Shown here: positions 43,681 to 53,575 of the stretch, piece by piece | Numbering within the stretch: position 1 is the stretch's first letter | Layout: every line of letters starts with the position of its first letter | NCBI GenBank assembly: GCA_009360885.1 | Contig: SPEL01000005.1 | Coordinates: 291,157-355,156 of the forward strand | DNA from: Sphingobium sp. | GTDB taxonomy: Bacteria > Pseudomonadota > Alphaproteobacteria > Sphingomonadales > Sphingomonadaceae | Direction of reading: 5' to 3' | DNA length: 64,000 bases | Notes under the pieces: generated by a model | The model's database searches: none | Told to the model about the DNA's origin: nothing | Seen by the model: only the letters and a program-made list of their open reading frames with translations | Position numbers and translations under genes: made by a program

Positions 43681-44029
43681 TATCTCCTCGGGGCATCCCG
43701 CCGCCAGCCCATCCCTCGCCGTGCTGGAGGTCATGGTGCATCTGGACTTAACGTCTGATCTGCTTCCCGATGATTTACGCCTGTTGACGATCGAACTACC
43801 CGATGATGCGCCTTTTGCTGAGCTTGCCACCTGCCCCACAGAGGATGACGCCTGCCTTGCGGCGGGGCAGGCCTTTCTGAATGACGGCGCAGCGCTGGGC
43901 ATGATGGTGCGTAGCGTTGTTGTGCCGCAGGAACAGAATATCCTCCTCAACCCCCGGCGTCATGATATGGTCCGGGTGAGCCTGCGCGCTAATGATGCGT
44001 TTGAGATCGACCCGCGTTTCTTCGCCTGA
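43680..44029 (+). pseudogene. RES-domain toxin, 3' remnant
   Basis: About 115 codons match the C-terminal part of RES-family toxins: PAASPSLAVLEVMVHLDL, LLPDDLRLLTIELPDDAP, and MMVRSVVVPQEQNILLNPRRHD near the end, the usual signature of this fold. RES toxins of Res-Xre pairs degrade NAD+. The N-terminal half with its conserved Arg and Tyr is missing; IS5-type sequence begins where it should be, and no Xre-like antitoxin remains. The open frame reaching 43616 begins in the IS fragment. The following 376 bp (44030-44405) contain no gene that I can support, only a 6-bp hairpin near 44372-44400. Confidence 0.7.
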
Positions 44030-44405
44030 TGCCAGGTACAGGCCGTGAGTTGCCAAGCATAACAGGATGTACCGGCTCATAGAAAGTCATGGCGCCGCCC
44101 TTTCTCTGTCGATCTTCCTAGCGATAAACACTCGCCCCTGACAGTCCGGCAAACTTTAGCCATTGTGCCCCAAACCCTGCGCCGTGCAATCTGCTCCCGC
44201 CTTCGCCTGCGCACTTATGGTGTTGGTTTTCGTGCATCGCATAAGGTCTCGTGCAGAGCGGGTAACCATTGTCTGCACGTTCTAAATTAGGCGGTCTGAG
44301 TTTTGCATATTCGTGCAGCCACACGGCATATTTTTCGTTTTATTTTTATTGCCCTGCTCGTTTTGGACAGGGAGGGGTATGTAGAAAACCCTACCCCCGA
44401 TTCAT

Positions 44406-45299
44406 TCAATTTTGCGAGGTAGGTCCCACGGGCAAAGCAAAGGGGTTAAACCCGCTGCGACCAAAGCCCTCCAGACGTGCGGCATCATCCAGCAATAGGC
44501 TGGCCAGATCGTCAGCGACCAGTTCCGCGTCGGCATCCCGTTCCTGCGAAATGACCTTCAAATAGCCACCACAGGCTCCGCAAGCCTCGGCGCGTATCGA
44601 TGCCTCCGGCGTATCAAAGCTGAGATAATCGAGATCACCAGCATCACCGCAGTTAGAACATTTCGCCCGCACCATATGCCATTCACATTCACATAAGACG
44701 CAATGGAGATAGCGCATCCCTTCATGGTCGGCATTGTGAATGAGGCTGGCAACGGGGGCCGTGCCGCATATCGGGCAATTGGCCGTTTCCTCTTCCCCTT
44801 TTTCCGGCAAAGGAATGATGCGCGCCAGTTGGCTAACCTCAACCGACAAGGCCGCCCAGATGAAGGGGGCCGTCGCCGCATCAGCATCAGAAAACCGCCC
44901 CTCTGCCAAAGCCTGCGCGGTATCACGGCGATCTGCTTCAGACATAGCAATCAGGGTGTCGAGATGGGGTTTAACCGCATCTGGCACCTGCGGCCGGAGA
45001 TGCCCTAGCATGTGGTCCAGCAGCTTTGGCCAGCCCCCCGTGCGGGCAATGGCCGCCGGGTCAACATGTGTTACAGCGGTAATAGCCTCATCAAGACAAT
45101 GTGCCTGCGCCTCACAAATATGCGCGCACAGGCGCAGATATTCCGCCAGATCATGCTGATCCGACAGGTCACGCAAACGCCCTGCCCGCCGTGCATACAG
45201 GTCCGCAAGAACAGGGCGCAAAAGCGGTTCAAAATGTCGCGTCGATTCCTCTGATGGCACAGAGGACCGGGCAGAGGCACCAAATGTCGCCTCACTCAC
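44406..45299 (-). CDS. fdhE: Formate dehydrogenase accessory protein FdhE
   Basis: A 297-aa FdhE protein, needed for assembly of active membrane-bound formate dehydrogenase. Three Cys pairs of its rubredoxin-like iron sites are visible: NCPICGTAP, CVLCECEWHMVRAKCSNCG and EACGACGGYLK. The N-terminal half is helical (PLLRPVLADLYARRAGRLRDL). ATG 45299 overlaps the stop of the cytochrome subunit gene by four bases, so it is the last gene of the four-gene fdo-type operon. The sulfurtransferase FdhD, also needed, is not in the window. Confidence 0.93.
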   Translation of the reverse strand: MSEATFGASARSSVPSEESTRHFEPLLRPVLADLYARRAGRLRDLSDQHDLAEYLRLCAHICEAQAHCLDEAITAVTHVDPAAIARTGGWPKLLDHMLGHLRPQVPDAVKPHLDTLIAMSEADRRDTAQALAEGRFSDADAATAPFIWAALSVEVSQLARIIPLPEKGEEETANCPICGTAPVASLIHNADHEGMRYLHCVLCECEWHMVRAKCSNCGDAGDLDYLSFDTPEASIRAEACGACGGYLKVISQERDADAELVADDLASLLLDDAARLEGFGRSGFNPFALPVGPTSQN

Positions 45300-45979
45300 G
45301 CCTTTTCACCCTGTCGATCCAGAGCCGCTCTTTCGGCAGATTCCTTAGCATCCAGTTCTTCGGCCCAACGGTCATGGTGCTGCCGCGCCCATGCCTTAGA
45401 AACATAGCCGGTCACCATGCCGGTGATGGAACCACGCACCCAGATTGCCAGATAAATATGGCCGAGAATAAGCAAAATAAGCCCTATCCCCGCAATGGAG
45501 TGCGCCAAAATTGCCAGACGCAGCACCGGAATGGGGAAATATTGCGCGAAATAGGCGCGCCACATAATCAGGCCGGAAATCAGCAAGACGCTGATAGAAA
45601 TCATAATCAGCCAGAACAGCACCTTCTGACCCGCATTATATTTACCGATTTTCAGGGGCTGGGAATGATCGTTCAGCAACACACCCTTCACATTGCGAAA
45701 CCAGATTTTATCGGTTTCCGCTGGCATATTATAATGAACGAATTTCACGAACATATAACACAGGCCCAGAAAGACGATGATCCCGAAAAAGGGATGCAGC
45801 ACCCGCGCCATTTGCGGCGTCCCCAAAAAGGAGGAGAGCCAGCTGAAGGTCGGGAAAAACCATGAAAGCCCGGATGTTGCCGCCAGAAAAAAGCAGAAAA
45901 CAATCATCCAGTGGCACAGCCGCTCCGGCAGCTTGGTACGCAAAATCTGGTTCTTTTTCTTTGTGTTATGATTGCCCAT
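45296..45979 (-). CDS. fdoI: Formate dehydrogenase cytochrome b556 (gamma) subunit
   Basis: A 227-aa membrane protein of the FdnI/FdoI type with four helices: RLCHWMIVFCFFLAATSGL, the next after LGTPQMARVLHPFFGIIVFL, VLFWLIMISISVLLISGLIMW and LILLILGHIYLAIWV. Conserved His residues in these helices (LCHWM, LHPFFG, AHSIAG, GHIYLAIW) are the likely haem b ligands. It anchors the complex and passes electrons from the iron-sulfur subunit to quinone. It lies 12 bp after the beta subunit and overlaps fdhE by four bases. A short Asn/Lys-rich start (MGNHNTKKKNQ) precedes the first helix. Confidence 0.93.
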   Translation of the reverse strand: MGNHNTKKKNQILRTKLPERLCHWMIVFCFFLAATSGLSWFFPTFSWLSSFLGTPQMARVLHPFFGIIVFLGLCYMFVKFVHYNMPAETDKIWFRNVKGVLLNDHSQPLKIGKYNAGQKVLFWLIMISISVLLISGLIMWRAYFAQYFPIPVLRLAILAHSIAGIGLILLILGHIYLAIWVRGSITGMVTGYVSKAWARQHHDRWAEELDAKESAERAALDRQGEKA

Positions 45980-45991
45980 TACGCCCCTCCC

Positions 45992-46879
45992 TTATGCCGC
46001 ATCATCGGGGGATTCTTCCCCTTCTTCGGTGACATTCGGGCCAACGCTGATGAAGTGCGCCGCCATGGCCCCGACGGCGACAGCCCCGGCGACGGCGGCG
46101 GCGGGCTTCAGCACATCCTTCCAACCTTCGACCACGCCGCTAATTTTCGGGTCTTTGGGCAGGCCTGCGTAACGCTTTGGATCATCAGCATGTTGAAGCA
46201 CATACATAACGTGCGTGCCACCCACACCTTCGGGGTCATAAAGGCCCGCATTTTCATAGCCGCGTTCATTCAAATCACTAATGCGCGTGGCGGCCAGCGT
46301 CTTCATCTCCTCCTTGGAACCGAAGGAAATCGCCCCCGTGGGGCAGGTCTTGGCGCAGGCCGGGGTTTGGCCCACCGCCACACGATCAGAACAGAGGGTG
46401 CATTTATAGGCCTTGTTATCCTTTTGGGAAATACGCGGCACATCAAAGGGGCAGCCAGCAACGCAATAGCCACAGCCGACACACAGGTCTGACTGAAAAT
46501 CAACAATACCATTGGCATATTGCACAATCGCGCCGGGAATGGGGCAAGCCTTGAGGCAGCCGGGATCTTCGCAATGCATACAGCCATCCTTGCGGATCAG
46601 CCATTCCAGCTTGCCGGTTTCCTCCTCCTCATGCTCGGTAAAGCGCATCAGCGTCCATGTTTCCGGCGCCAGATCACGCGGGTTATCATAGACGCCAACA
46701 TTTTCTTCTACTTCGCCGCGCAGATCATTCCATTCATTACAGGCAACCTGACACGCTTTGCAGCCGATGCAGGTGGAAACGTCGATCAGCTTCGCCACCT
46801 CCATCTGATGGTCGCGCACATGGGGCGCGGGGGTGATTTCGCTGGTGGCAGAGCGTTTGATGATGTTCTGCGAATTCAT
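45992..46879 (-). CDS. fdoH: Formate dehydrogenase iron-sulfur (beta) subunit
   Basis: A 295-aa protein with four [4Fe-4S] motifs: [43 protein letters not shown] and [21 protein letters not shown]. The C-terminus has one membrane helix ([19 protein letters not shown]), as in E. coli FdnH/FdoH. It relays electrons from the molybdenum subunit to cytochrome b on the outer face of the inner membrane, carried through Tat by the alpha subunit. The ATG overlaps the stop of the alpha gene by four bases. Confidence 0.95.
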   Translation of the reverse strand: MNSQNIIKRSATSEITPAPHVRDHQMEVAKLIDVSTCIGCKACQVACNEWNDLRGEVEENVGVYDNPRDLAPETWTLMRFTEHEEEETGKLEWLIRKDGCMHCEDPGCLKACPIPGAIVQYANGIVDFQSDLCVGCGYCVAGCPFDVPRISQKDNKAYKCTLCSDRVAVGQTPACAKTCPTGAISFGSKEEMKTLAATRISDLNERGYENAGLYDPEGVGGTHVMYVLQHADDPKRYAGLPKDPKISGVVEGWKDVLKPAAAVAGAVAVGAMAAHFISVGPNVTEEGEESPDDAA

Positions 46880-49800
46880 GCCGCGACCTCGTCGGTTTTC
46901 TCGATATTGACAAGGAACGCCTTAAACTCTGGCGTTTGCGAATTGGCATCCCCCACGCCGGGTGACAATGTATTGGCAAGGAAGCCCTTGCGCGTCGCCC
47001 CTTCAAAGCCCCAGTGGCAGGGAATGCCAATCTGATCGACCTCCTGCCCCGCAACATTCAGGGTGCGCATACGTTTGGTGACGACGGCTTTTGCGGTGAT
47101 ATACCCCCGTTTCGTGGTCACTTTTACCGTGTCACCATGGCCAATGCCCTTTGCCGCCGCCAGCTTTTCACCAATTTCGATGAACTGTTCTGGCTGAAGC
47201 ATGGCATTCAGATGGCTGTGCTTGGTCCAATGGCGGAATAGTTCCGTCACCGAATATGTTGTGGCGACATAGGGAAATTCCGTGCGGTTCCCCATGCGCT
47301 CCGCATCATTCTGGAAAATGCGCGCTGTCGGGTTATGCGTGACCTTTGCATGCAGCGGATTTTTGGCAATAGGGCTTTCGACCGGTTCATAATGTTCCGG
47401 GAAGGGGCCATCATTCATACCCTTCGCAGAGAACAGACGCCCAACCCCTTCGGGCAGCATGATGAACGGGGCGGCTTCCTTGCCCGGCGGGATTGTCGCC
47501 GGGAAATCAGGAACATCAGCGCCCACCCATTTTTCACCATTCCAGTGCAGAATTTGGCGATGGGGATCCCATGAATTGCCATCTATATCCATGGAGGCCC
47601 GATTATATAATATGCGGCGGTTCGCGGGCCACGCATAGGCCCAGCCCGGTGTATTACCAAGGCCGGTGTCGGTATTATCCCGGTTGGCCATCTGGTTTCC
47701 GGCCTCGGTCCATGATCCGGTAAAGACCCAACAAAAGCTTTGTGTGCTGCCATCATCACGCAGATCGGCAAAGCTGTTTAAGAGCTGGCCTTCTTTGTAA
47801 AGCAGCTTGCCGCTGTCATCATAAATATCCTGCGTGGCATAGCCATTGGCTTCTTTCGCCATTTCCTCAGGGTGCGGGAAGGACGGATCATGATAGGTGT
47901 CCTCATCCCATGTCATGTGCAATAGCTGTTCGGGGCAGGCACCGCCCTCTTCTGCGTAAAGGCGGCGAAGCTCCGTCATGATGCCGCCCAATATCGCCGG
48001 GTCATGGCGCGCATCACCCGGTGGCTCCTGCCCGGCGAAATGCCATTGCAACCAGCGGCCGGAATTAACAATCGCGCCATTTTCCTCGGCAAAACAGTTG
48101 GATGGCAGACGGAAAACCTCTGTCTGAATATCCTCTGTTTTCACATCATTATAGCGGCCTTCGTTGCGCCAGAAATTGGATGTTTCCGTCACCAGCGGAT
48201 CAATGATGACCAGAAATTTCAGTTTCGATAACGAAAGGGAGGTCTTATTTTTGTCCGGCATGGCCGCCAGCGGGTTAAACCCCTGCGCGATATAGCCGTT
48301 CACCTTGCCCTGATACATCAGGTCAAAATAAGCGAGCATGTCATAGCTGCGATCCCATTTGGGAAGCAGGTCAAAATCGAAACCATTTTCCTTTGTGGCG
48401 TGCTTGCCATAAAGGTTTTTGAGCATCGAAATGAAGAATTTAGGCGTATTCTTCCAATAATTGACCTGTCCCGGAATGACATCCTTGGGCGTGGTTTCGT
48501 CGAGATATTGCTGCAATGTCTGCTGATTATCAGACGGCAGATTCATATATCCCGGCACGCGCAAAGACAGCAGTCCCAGATCAGTATAGCCCTGAATATT
48601 GGAATGGCCGCGCAGCGCATTCACGCCGCCGCCGGCCATGCCAATATTGCCCAAAAGCAACTGTATCATGGCAGAGCCACGAATAATCTGTGCGCCGCCT
48701 GTGTGGTGGGTCCACCCCAGCGCATAGAGCCATGTCAGCGTTTTAGTCTTAGCAGAACAAGACCCGATAATTTCCGCAATTTGCAGGAAATCCGCTTTTT
48801 TAACGCCCGTAATAGTCTCGACCATTTCCGGCGTGTAACGATCTACATGCTGTTTCAGCAGTTGCAATACGCTGCGTGGGTGGGTCATCGTCATATCACG
48901 AAGGGCATTGCCATCCGGGCCGGTTTCATAGGTCCAGCTCGATTTGTCATAGCTCTTCGTGGCCGCGTCAAAGCCAGAGAATACGCCGTCATGAAAGGCG
49001 AAATCTTCCCGCACGATCATGGTCGCATTGGTATAAGAACGCACATAGTCATGCTGAATCTGGTCGGTTTCCAGCAAATACCGTACCATTCCCATCAGGA
49101 ATGCGGTGTCAGACCCCGCGCGAATGGGCGAGAAAATATCGGCAACCGCCGCCGTACGGTTAAAGCGCGGATCAACAACAATGACCTTCGCCTTGTTCTT
49201 GATCTTCGCTTCGATCACCCATTTGAAGCCAACAGGATGGGCTTCTGCCGGGTTACCGCCCATGACAATAACCACATTGGCGTTCTTAATATCCACCCAG
49301 TGATTGGTCATCGCCCCGCGGCCAAAAGAGGGCGCGAGCGCGGCCACCGTCGGCGCGTGGCAAAGCCGCGCCTGACAATCTAGCCCCAACATACCCAGAC
49401 CACGGGCAAATTTGAAATCCAGCACGCCAGTTTCATTGGACGCCGCAGACGATGCCAGCATCCCCGATGTCAGCCAACGGTTAACCAACTGGCCCTTTTC
49501 ATTGTGCGAAATGAAATTCTTGTCGCGGTCATCTTTCAGTAGACGAGCAATGCGCTTCGTTGCTTCATCCCAACTGATTCGCACCCATTCTTTGGAACCG
49601 GGTGCGCGATATTCGGGGTATAGCAAACGGTTCTTGGAATGGATCATATCAAGGAGCCCGGCCCCCTTCGGGCAGAGAGAGCCGCGGCTGACGGGGTGGT
49701 CAGGGTCGCCTTCTATATGGAATATTCTGGGCTTGGCATTTTTCGCACCATCCCCAAGGGAATACATGAGGATTCCGCAGCCAACCGAACAATATGTGCA

Positions 49801-49968
49801 GTTGTTCCGCGTTTCTTTAGCACGCAGAAGCTTGAAAGGCCGGACCCCTGCGGAGACCTGAGCCTGAGCAGTGGAAAGTCCCATTGCTGAGGCTGAAAAG
49901 GCAGCGGCGCCTGCACCAAGAATTTGAAGGAATTGCCGCCGACCAAGGTTGAGTTTCGAACCTTGCAT
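46876..49968 (-). CDS. fdoG: Formate dehydrogenase-N/O catalytic (alpha) subunit, Cys variant
   Basis: About 1030 aa, a full-length molybdopterin enzyme of the FdnG/FdoG class that oxidises formate in the periplasm. A twin-arginine signal is visible ([20 protein letters not shown]). The [4Fe-4S] site is CTYCSVGC plus Cys in SLCPKG. The catalytic position reads [17 protein letters not shown], so Cys203 stands where E. coli has selenocysteine; no in-frame TGA or SECIS is needed. The end has [18 protein letters not shown] 49968 is chosen; a GTG at 49983 is an alternative. It leads the operon alpha-beta-gamma-fdhE. Gap 49969-50450 holds only an IS relic (50151-50330) and promoter DNA. Confidence 0.95.
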   Translation of the reverse strand: MQGSKLNLGRRQFLQILGAGAAAFSASAMGLSTAQAQVSAGVRPFKLLRAKETRNNCTYCSVGCGILMYSLGDGAKNAKPRIFHIEGDPDHPVSRGSLCPKGAGLLDMIHSKNRLLYPEYRAPGSKEWVRISWDEATKRIARLLKDDRDKNFISHNEKGQLVNRWLTSGMLASSAASNETGVLDFKFARGLGMLGLDCQARLCHAPTVAALAPSFGRGAMTNHWVDIKNANVVIVMGGNPAEAHPVGFKWVIEAKIKNKAKVIVVDPRFNRTAAVADIFSPIRAGSDTAFLMGMVRYLLETDQIQHDYVRSYTNATMIVREDFAFHDGVFSGFDAATKSYDKSSWTYETGPDGNALRDMTMTHPRSVLQLLKQHVDRYTPEMVETITGVKKADFLQIAEIIGSCSAKTKTLTWLYALGWTHHTGGAQIIRGSAMIQLLLGNIGMAGGGVNALRGHSNIQGYTDLGLLSLRVPGYMNLPSDNQQTLQQYLDETTPKDVIPGQVNYWKNTPKFFISMLKNLYGKHATKENGFDFDLLPKWDRSYDMLAYFDLMYQGKVNGYIAQGFNPLAAMPDKNKTSLSLSKLKFLVIIDPLVTETSNFWRNEGRYNDVKTEDIQTEVFRLPSNCFAEENGAIVNSGRWLQWHFAGQEPPGDARHDPAILGGIMTELRRLYAEEGGACPEQLLHMTWDEDTYHDPSFPHPEEMAKEANGYATQDIYDDSGKLLYKEGQLLNSFADLRDDGSTQSFCWVFTGSWTEAGNQMANRDNTDTGLGNTPGWAYAWPANRRILYNRASMDIDGNSWDPHRQILHWNGEKWVGADVPDFPATIPPGKEAAPFIMLPEGVGRLFSAKGMNDGPFPEHYEPVESPIAKNPLHAKVTHNPTARIFQNDAERMGNRTEFPYVATTYSVTELFRHWTKHSHLNAMLQPEQFIEIGEKLAAAKGIGHGDTVKVTTKRGYITAKAVVTKRMRTLNVAGQEVDQIGIPCHWGFEGATRKGFLANTLSPGVGDANSQTPEFKAFLVNIEKTDEVAA

Positions 49969-50150
49969 GCTAACTATATTCACCCGTTCTTATATGATGT
50001 TCCTGCCATGTCACACCCCGGAACAGAACGCAATAGTAGGCTTTTTTCCTCAAATTCCGCATATTTTTAATGATACGCATTATTATAAAAATAGCACTCA
50101 GATCGTTGGTTTATAAACTTATTTCCACCTGCCGGAGAACATCCATAGCC

Positions 50151-50330
50151 AGGGTCAGGCCCCATTGATTTGAGGTAACGATCATGTTTCAGGGGACCGT
50201 GGAAGAGCCTGAGTTTTAGGGATTTATTCTGGCTGACGAACGAGCAAATGGCACGTCTTCAGCCCTATTCTCCGCGGTATCCCTCGCTGCCAACGACATC
50301 TTCTGGTTCTGATCGATAAGTCCTGACCCT
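50151..50330 (+). mobile_element. Deleted IS5-type element with AGGGTCAGG ends
   Basis: The left end AGGGTCAGGCCCCATTGATT matches the 20-bp repeat of the MITE-like element at 20631, and the right end CCTGACCCT is its complement. Between them the plus strand reads FWLTNEQMARLQPYSPRYPS, the N-terminus of an FWLS-type IS5 transposase, before a stop. About 180 bp remain of a normal element of roughly 800 bp. It links the MITE-like repeats to a transposase family. Confidence 0.72.
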
Positions 50331-50450
50331 ATGATGCGAACCAAAACTATCGAGTTTCCCGATAGCAACTATTGAGCCAACGCGTTTTGCGCGGATGCAT
50401 CCTCCCGATAGGCAGACACTCAATAAATAGTGTTGGAGGGGTCTCTCAGG

Positions 50451-51575
50451 ATGATTGCCGGTAAAAAAGTTTTGATCGTAGGCGGCGGTATCGGGGGCAT
50501 GGCAACGGCTATCCGCATGGCCGAACTAAACGCTAATGTAATGCTGATTGATCTCGATCCTGATTGGCGTGTTTATGGCGCGGGTATCACTATCACGGGT
50601 CCGACATTACGTGCTTATAAACGGCTCGGTTTACTTGACGCGATCAAGGAACAGGGGGCGACGGCAGATGGCTCAACCATCTTCAAATATGACGGCACCC
50701 GGTTAGGTAATCTGGATGAACCGGCGCTGGAGGAGGGATTGCCTGCGACCGGCGGGATTATGCGGCCCGTGCTCCACCGTATAATGCAGGCCAGAATCCG
50801 GGAACTGAATATCCCGGTTCAGCTTGGCCTGTCGGTTAAGGCTTTGACCAATCGTGATGATGCCGTTGACGTCACCTTCACCGATGGCACTGAAGCGCAG
50901 TTTGACGTTGTGGTTGGGGCGGACAGTGTATTCTCTGGGGTGCGCCAGATTGCATTTCCCCACATGGCGGAAGCAGTAGCCACAGGGCAGGCTTGTTGGC
51001 GCCTTTCAATTCGTCGCCCCCCGAATATGCCGCAGGGCGAATTCTATCTTGGCCATCGCTATGCTGCGGGGATTAACCCCTGCGGATCAGACATGGTCTA
51101 TCTGTGGATGTTAACCCCCCACATAGAGCGTGAAACACATTTTACCGACCAGGAATTGTTCGTCATGCTGAAGGACAATCTGGCCGATTTTGGCGGAAAT
51201 GCTGGCTGGATACGCGATAATATGACTCAGGACGATTGGATTAATTATCGTCCCTTAGCAGCCGTGCTTCAACCCGCGCCATGGTTTGTCGGCAATATTG
51301 TGCTGCTGGGTGATGCCGTTCATGCAACAACGCCTCATCTCGCTTCTGGTGCAGGTATGGCGGTAGAAAGCGCGCTGGTGCTGGCAGAGGAACTGGATCA
51401 AGCAGACAGTGTCGCAGAGGGCTTGCAAGCTTATCAGGATCGTCGCTTCGATCGCTGCCGTCATGTTGTGGATACCAGCGTCACTGTTGGCAGGATGCAA
51501 TTAGAGGGCGGCTCCGCTGATGAGATTGGCAAGCTGATCGGTGCGGGGCTTCACCGACTGGCTGAAAATTATTGA
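50451..51575 (+). CDS. FAD-dependent aromatic-type monooxygenase
   Basis: A 374-aa group A flavoprotein monooxygenase of the salicylate/3-hydroxybenzoate hydroxylase-like type. Motifs: GGGIGGMATAIRMAE (residues 10-24), the DG motif DVVVGADSVFSGVR (about 150-163), and GD motif IVLLGDAVHATTPHLASGAGMAVESA (about 283-308). It hydroxylates an aromatic ring or performs decarboxylative hydroxylation using NAD(P)H and O2. ATG 50451 follows AGG; a TTG at 50430 is an alternative. It stands alone between an IS relic and a MITE-like element, divergent from the formate dehydrogenase operon, so its original cluster is unclear. Confidence 0.88.
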   Translation: MIAGKKVLIVGGGIGGMATAIRMAELNANVMLIDLDPDWRVYGAGITITGPTLRAYKRLGLLDAIKEQGATADGSTIFKYDGTRLGNLDEPALEEGLPATGGIMRPVLHRIMQARIRELNIPVQLGLSVKALTNRDDAVDVTFTDGTEAQFDVVVGADSVFSGVRQIAFPHMAEAVATGQACWRLSIRRPPNMPQGEFYLGHRYAAGINPCGSDMVYLWMLTPHIERETHFTDQELFVMLKDNLADFGGNAGWIRDNMTQDDWINYRPLAAVLQPAPWFVGNIVLLGDAVHATTPHLASGAGMAVESALVLAEELDQADSVAEGLQAYQDRRFDRCRHVVDTSVTVGRMQLEGGSADEIGKLIGAGLHRLAENY

Positions 51576-51603
51576 ACGAAGAAATCGTCTAAAACAGCAA
51601 ATG

Positions 51604-51809
51604 AGGGTCAGCATCTATTATGGCCTGTTTGCGGGATGAAATGTAAGGACGTAACGAGCATGCCATGCCGGGGGCATGGCAAAGCGCAGGCACGCACGCA
51701 ATGCGGGGCCTGCCCCCCGGATAAGCGCTTTGACACGGCAGTTCACCTGCAAACGGCCTGCCCTGTGGGCTTGGCTGTTTTGGCCACGGAATTAATCAGC
51801 CCTGACCCT
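51604..51809. mobile_element. MITE-like element, shorter copy
   Basis: 206 bp bounded by AGGGTCAG and CTGACCCT. The interior repeats the element at 20631 almost base for base (GCCTGTTTGCGGGATGAAAT through CCTGTGGGCTTGGCT) but lacks about 100 bp that the first copy has between two GGCC(A/G)-type repeats near its right end. Terminal repeats are less perfect (inner bases differ). No coding capacity. Confidence 0.7.
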
Positions 51810-51875
51810 AGATGATAACAATCGACGCTCCCCATCAGGAAACGCTGATTTTCTTTAGCTTGATTGTAAAGCAGC

Positions 51876-52643
51876 TTAGTCTGCTGTCCAGCCGCCATCG
51901 ACGACAAGACTCGTCCCGGTCATCAACGCAGAGGCATCGGAGGCGAGAAATACCACCGCGCCCATCAAATCCTGCACCGTGCCGATACGGCCCAGCTTGA
52001 TCTTCTCCAAAACGCTCGCCAGAAATATCTTGTCCTCAAAAAAAGGCCGCGTCATCGGCGTTTCAATAAAGGTTGGCGCGATAGTGTTCGATCGGATTCC
52101 ATGGGGCGCAAGATCAAGCGCCATGGCTTTGTTCAATCCCTCCAGCCCCCATTTAGATGCGCAATACAGGGAACGCCGCAGCCCACCAACATGGCCCATT
52201 TGCGATCCCATATGAATGATCGATCCATGCACATTTGTATCAATCATCCGCCGTGCTACGCTCTGCGCGACGAAGAAAGCAGCGCGCAGGTTGAGGCCCA
52301 GAACAGCATCATAGTCGTCCTCCGTCACCTCGGTAACGGGCTTGGGCCGGTTCGTGCCTGCATTGTTGAGCAACACATGAAAAGGCGCGACGGCATCGAG
52401 TGCTGCCGCTGTGCCAGTTACATCGCTAACATCAAGGCGCAGCGCCTCTGCCTTTCCTCCGGCTGCGCAAATCGCCTGTGCGCCCGCCTCTATCTCATCC
52501 AGACTACGGGCGGCCAGCGTCACCTGCGCGCCCGCCTGCGCCAGAGCGGCAGCGCAGGCAAGACCGATGCCACGGCCTGCTCCCGTGACGAGTGCGCGCC
52601 TGCCATCCAGCCGAAAATCAGGCGTTATAGGTAACGATTCCAT
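51876..52643 (-). CDS. SDR family NAD(P)-dependent oxidoreductase
   Basis: A 255-aa classical SDR: TGAGRGIGLACAAALA near residue 17, NNAGTNRP near residue 92, active-site Ser in IHMGSQMGHVGG with YCASKWG as YxxxK, ending SLVVDGGWTAD. It resembles gluconate 5-dehydrogenase and related polyol dehydrogenases. It starts two bases after the stop of the truncated HisD-like gene and is the third gene of a leftward operon controlled, probably, by the divergent LacI regulator. The SDR itself looks intact. A 66-bp gap separates its stop from the MITE-like element. Confidence 0.9.
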   Translation of the reverse strand: MESLPITPDFRLDGRRALVTGAGRGIGLACAAALAQAGAQVTLAARSLDEIEAGAQAICAAGGKAEALRLDVSDVTGTAAALDAVAPFHVLLNNAGTNRPKPVTEVTEDDYDAVLGLNLRAAFFVAQSVARRMIDTNVHGSIIHMGSQMGHVGGLRRSLYCASKWGLEGLNKAMALDLAPHGIRSNTIAPTFIETPMTRPFFEDKIFLASVLEKIKLGRIGTVQDLMGAVVFLASDASALMTGTSLVVDGGWTAD

Positions 52644-52645
52644 CC

Positions 52646-53575
52646 TCAGGCTACCGTTGCTGCGGACGGTTCCGCTGCGCCCGCATATGGAATATTTCGT
52701 CCGCCATAACGGCGCACACGAACATTGGCCTGTTCACCATGACCAGCAAAGCCCTCCAGCGCACACAGGCGGCTGCAATATTCGCCAATCAGCGTCGTGG
52801 CTTCATCGGTCAGCACCTTCTGATAAGTGCAGGTTTTGATGAACTTACCGACCCAAAGGCCACCCGTGTAACGAGCGGATTTCTTTGTAGGCAGCGTGTG
52901 ATTAGTACCAATCACCTTATCGCCATAAGAAACATTGGTCCGCGCGCCAAGGAACAGAGCGCCATAGTTGGTCATATTCTTCAGGAAATAATCAGGATCA
53001 GCGGTCATCACTTGCACATGCTCTGATGCGATATCGTCAGCGATACGTACCATCTCGGCATCATCCTCGGCAACGATGACCTCGCCGAAGGTTTCCCATG
53101 CCTTGCGGGCATAATCAGCAGTGGGCAGGATGCTAAGCAGGCGCTCGACCTCCTTCATTGTCTCCCGCGCCAGTCTTTCCGAGGTGGTGAGCAGCACCGC
53201 CGGACTATCCGGCCCATGTTCCGCCTGCCCCAGCAGATCGGTCGCGGACAGTTCTGCATCGCAGCCAACTTCGTCACAGATAATCAGCGTTTCGGTGGGG
53301 CCAGCGAACAAATCTATCCCAACCCTGCCGTAAAGCTGGCGCTTAGCCTCTGCGACGAAGGCATTGCCGGGACCAACCAGCATATCGACAGGGTCAATGC
53401 TCTGCGTGCCGAGCGCCATTGCCCCTACTGCCTGAATCCCGCCCAGCGCATAAATGGCATCCGCCCCGGCCAACGCCTGCGCAGCAACAATAGCGCGTGC
53501 GGGCTTGCCCTGAAAGGGCGGCGCACAGGTAATGACGCGCGGCACACCCGCGACCTTCGCAGTTATGACCGACAG
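52646..53575 (-). pseudogene. Histidinol-dehydrogenase-family (HpsN-like) gene lacking its N-terminal third
   Basis: The frame encodes the C-terminal two thirds of a HisD-family NAD-dependent alcohol dehydrogenase: [38 protein letters not shown], zinc ligands in [10 protein letters not shown], catalytic pair in [21 protein letters not shown], and final ligand region in [13 protein letters not shown]. Sequence style is closer to sulfopropanediol 3-dehydrogenase (HpsN)-like members than to biosynthetic HisD. About 130 N-terminal residues, including part of the first Rossmann domain, are absent: the homology starts at 53575, inside the 3' end of the small monooxygenase gene. GTG 53545 is the only plausible start. 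Probably inactive. Confidence 0.78.

Noticed and set aside
44372-44400. GGGGTA...TACCCC hairpin downstream of fdhE
   Set aside because: Six base pairs without a T-tract; not enough to call a terminator.
45101-45865. Plus-strand open frame of 254 codons opposite fdhE and the cytochrome subunit
   Set aside because: Antisense to two real genes with clear motifs; composition is His/Gln-rich as expected of a shadow frame.
48400-49383. Long plus-strand open frame (327 codons) opposite the formate dehydrogenase alpha gene
   Set aside because: It is the complement of a well-supported, conserved gene; it has no ribosome site and no recognisable domain.
46876-49968. Possible selenocysteine codon in the formate dehydrogenase
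   Set aside because: The frame has no in-frame TGA; the catalytic position is an ordinary Cys codon.
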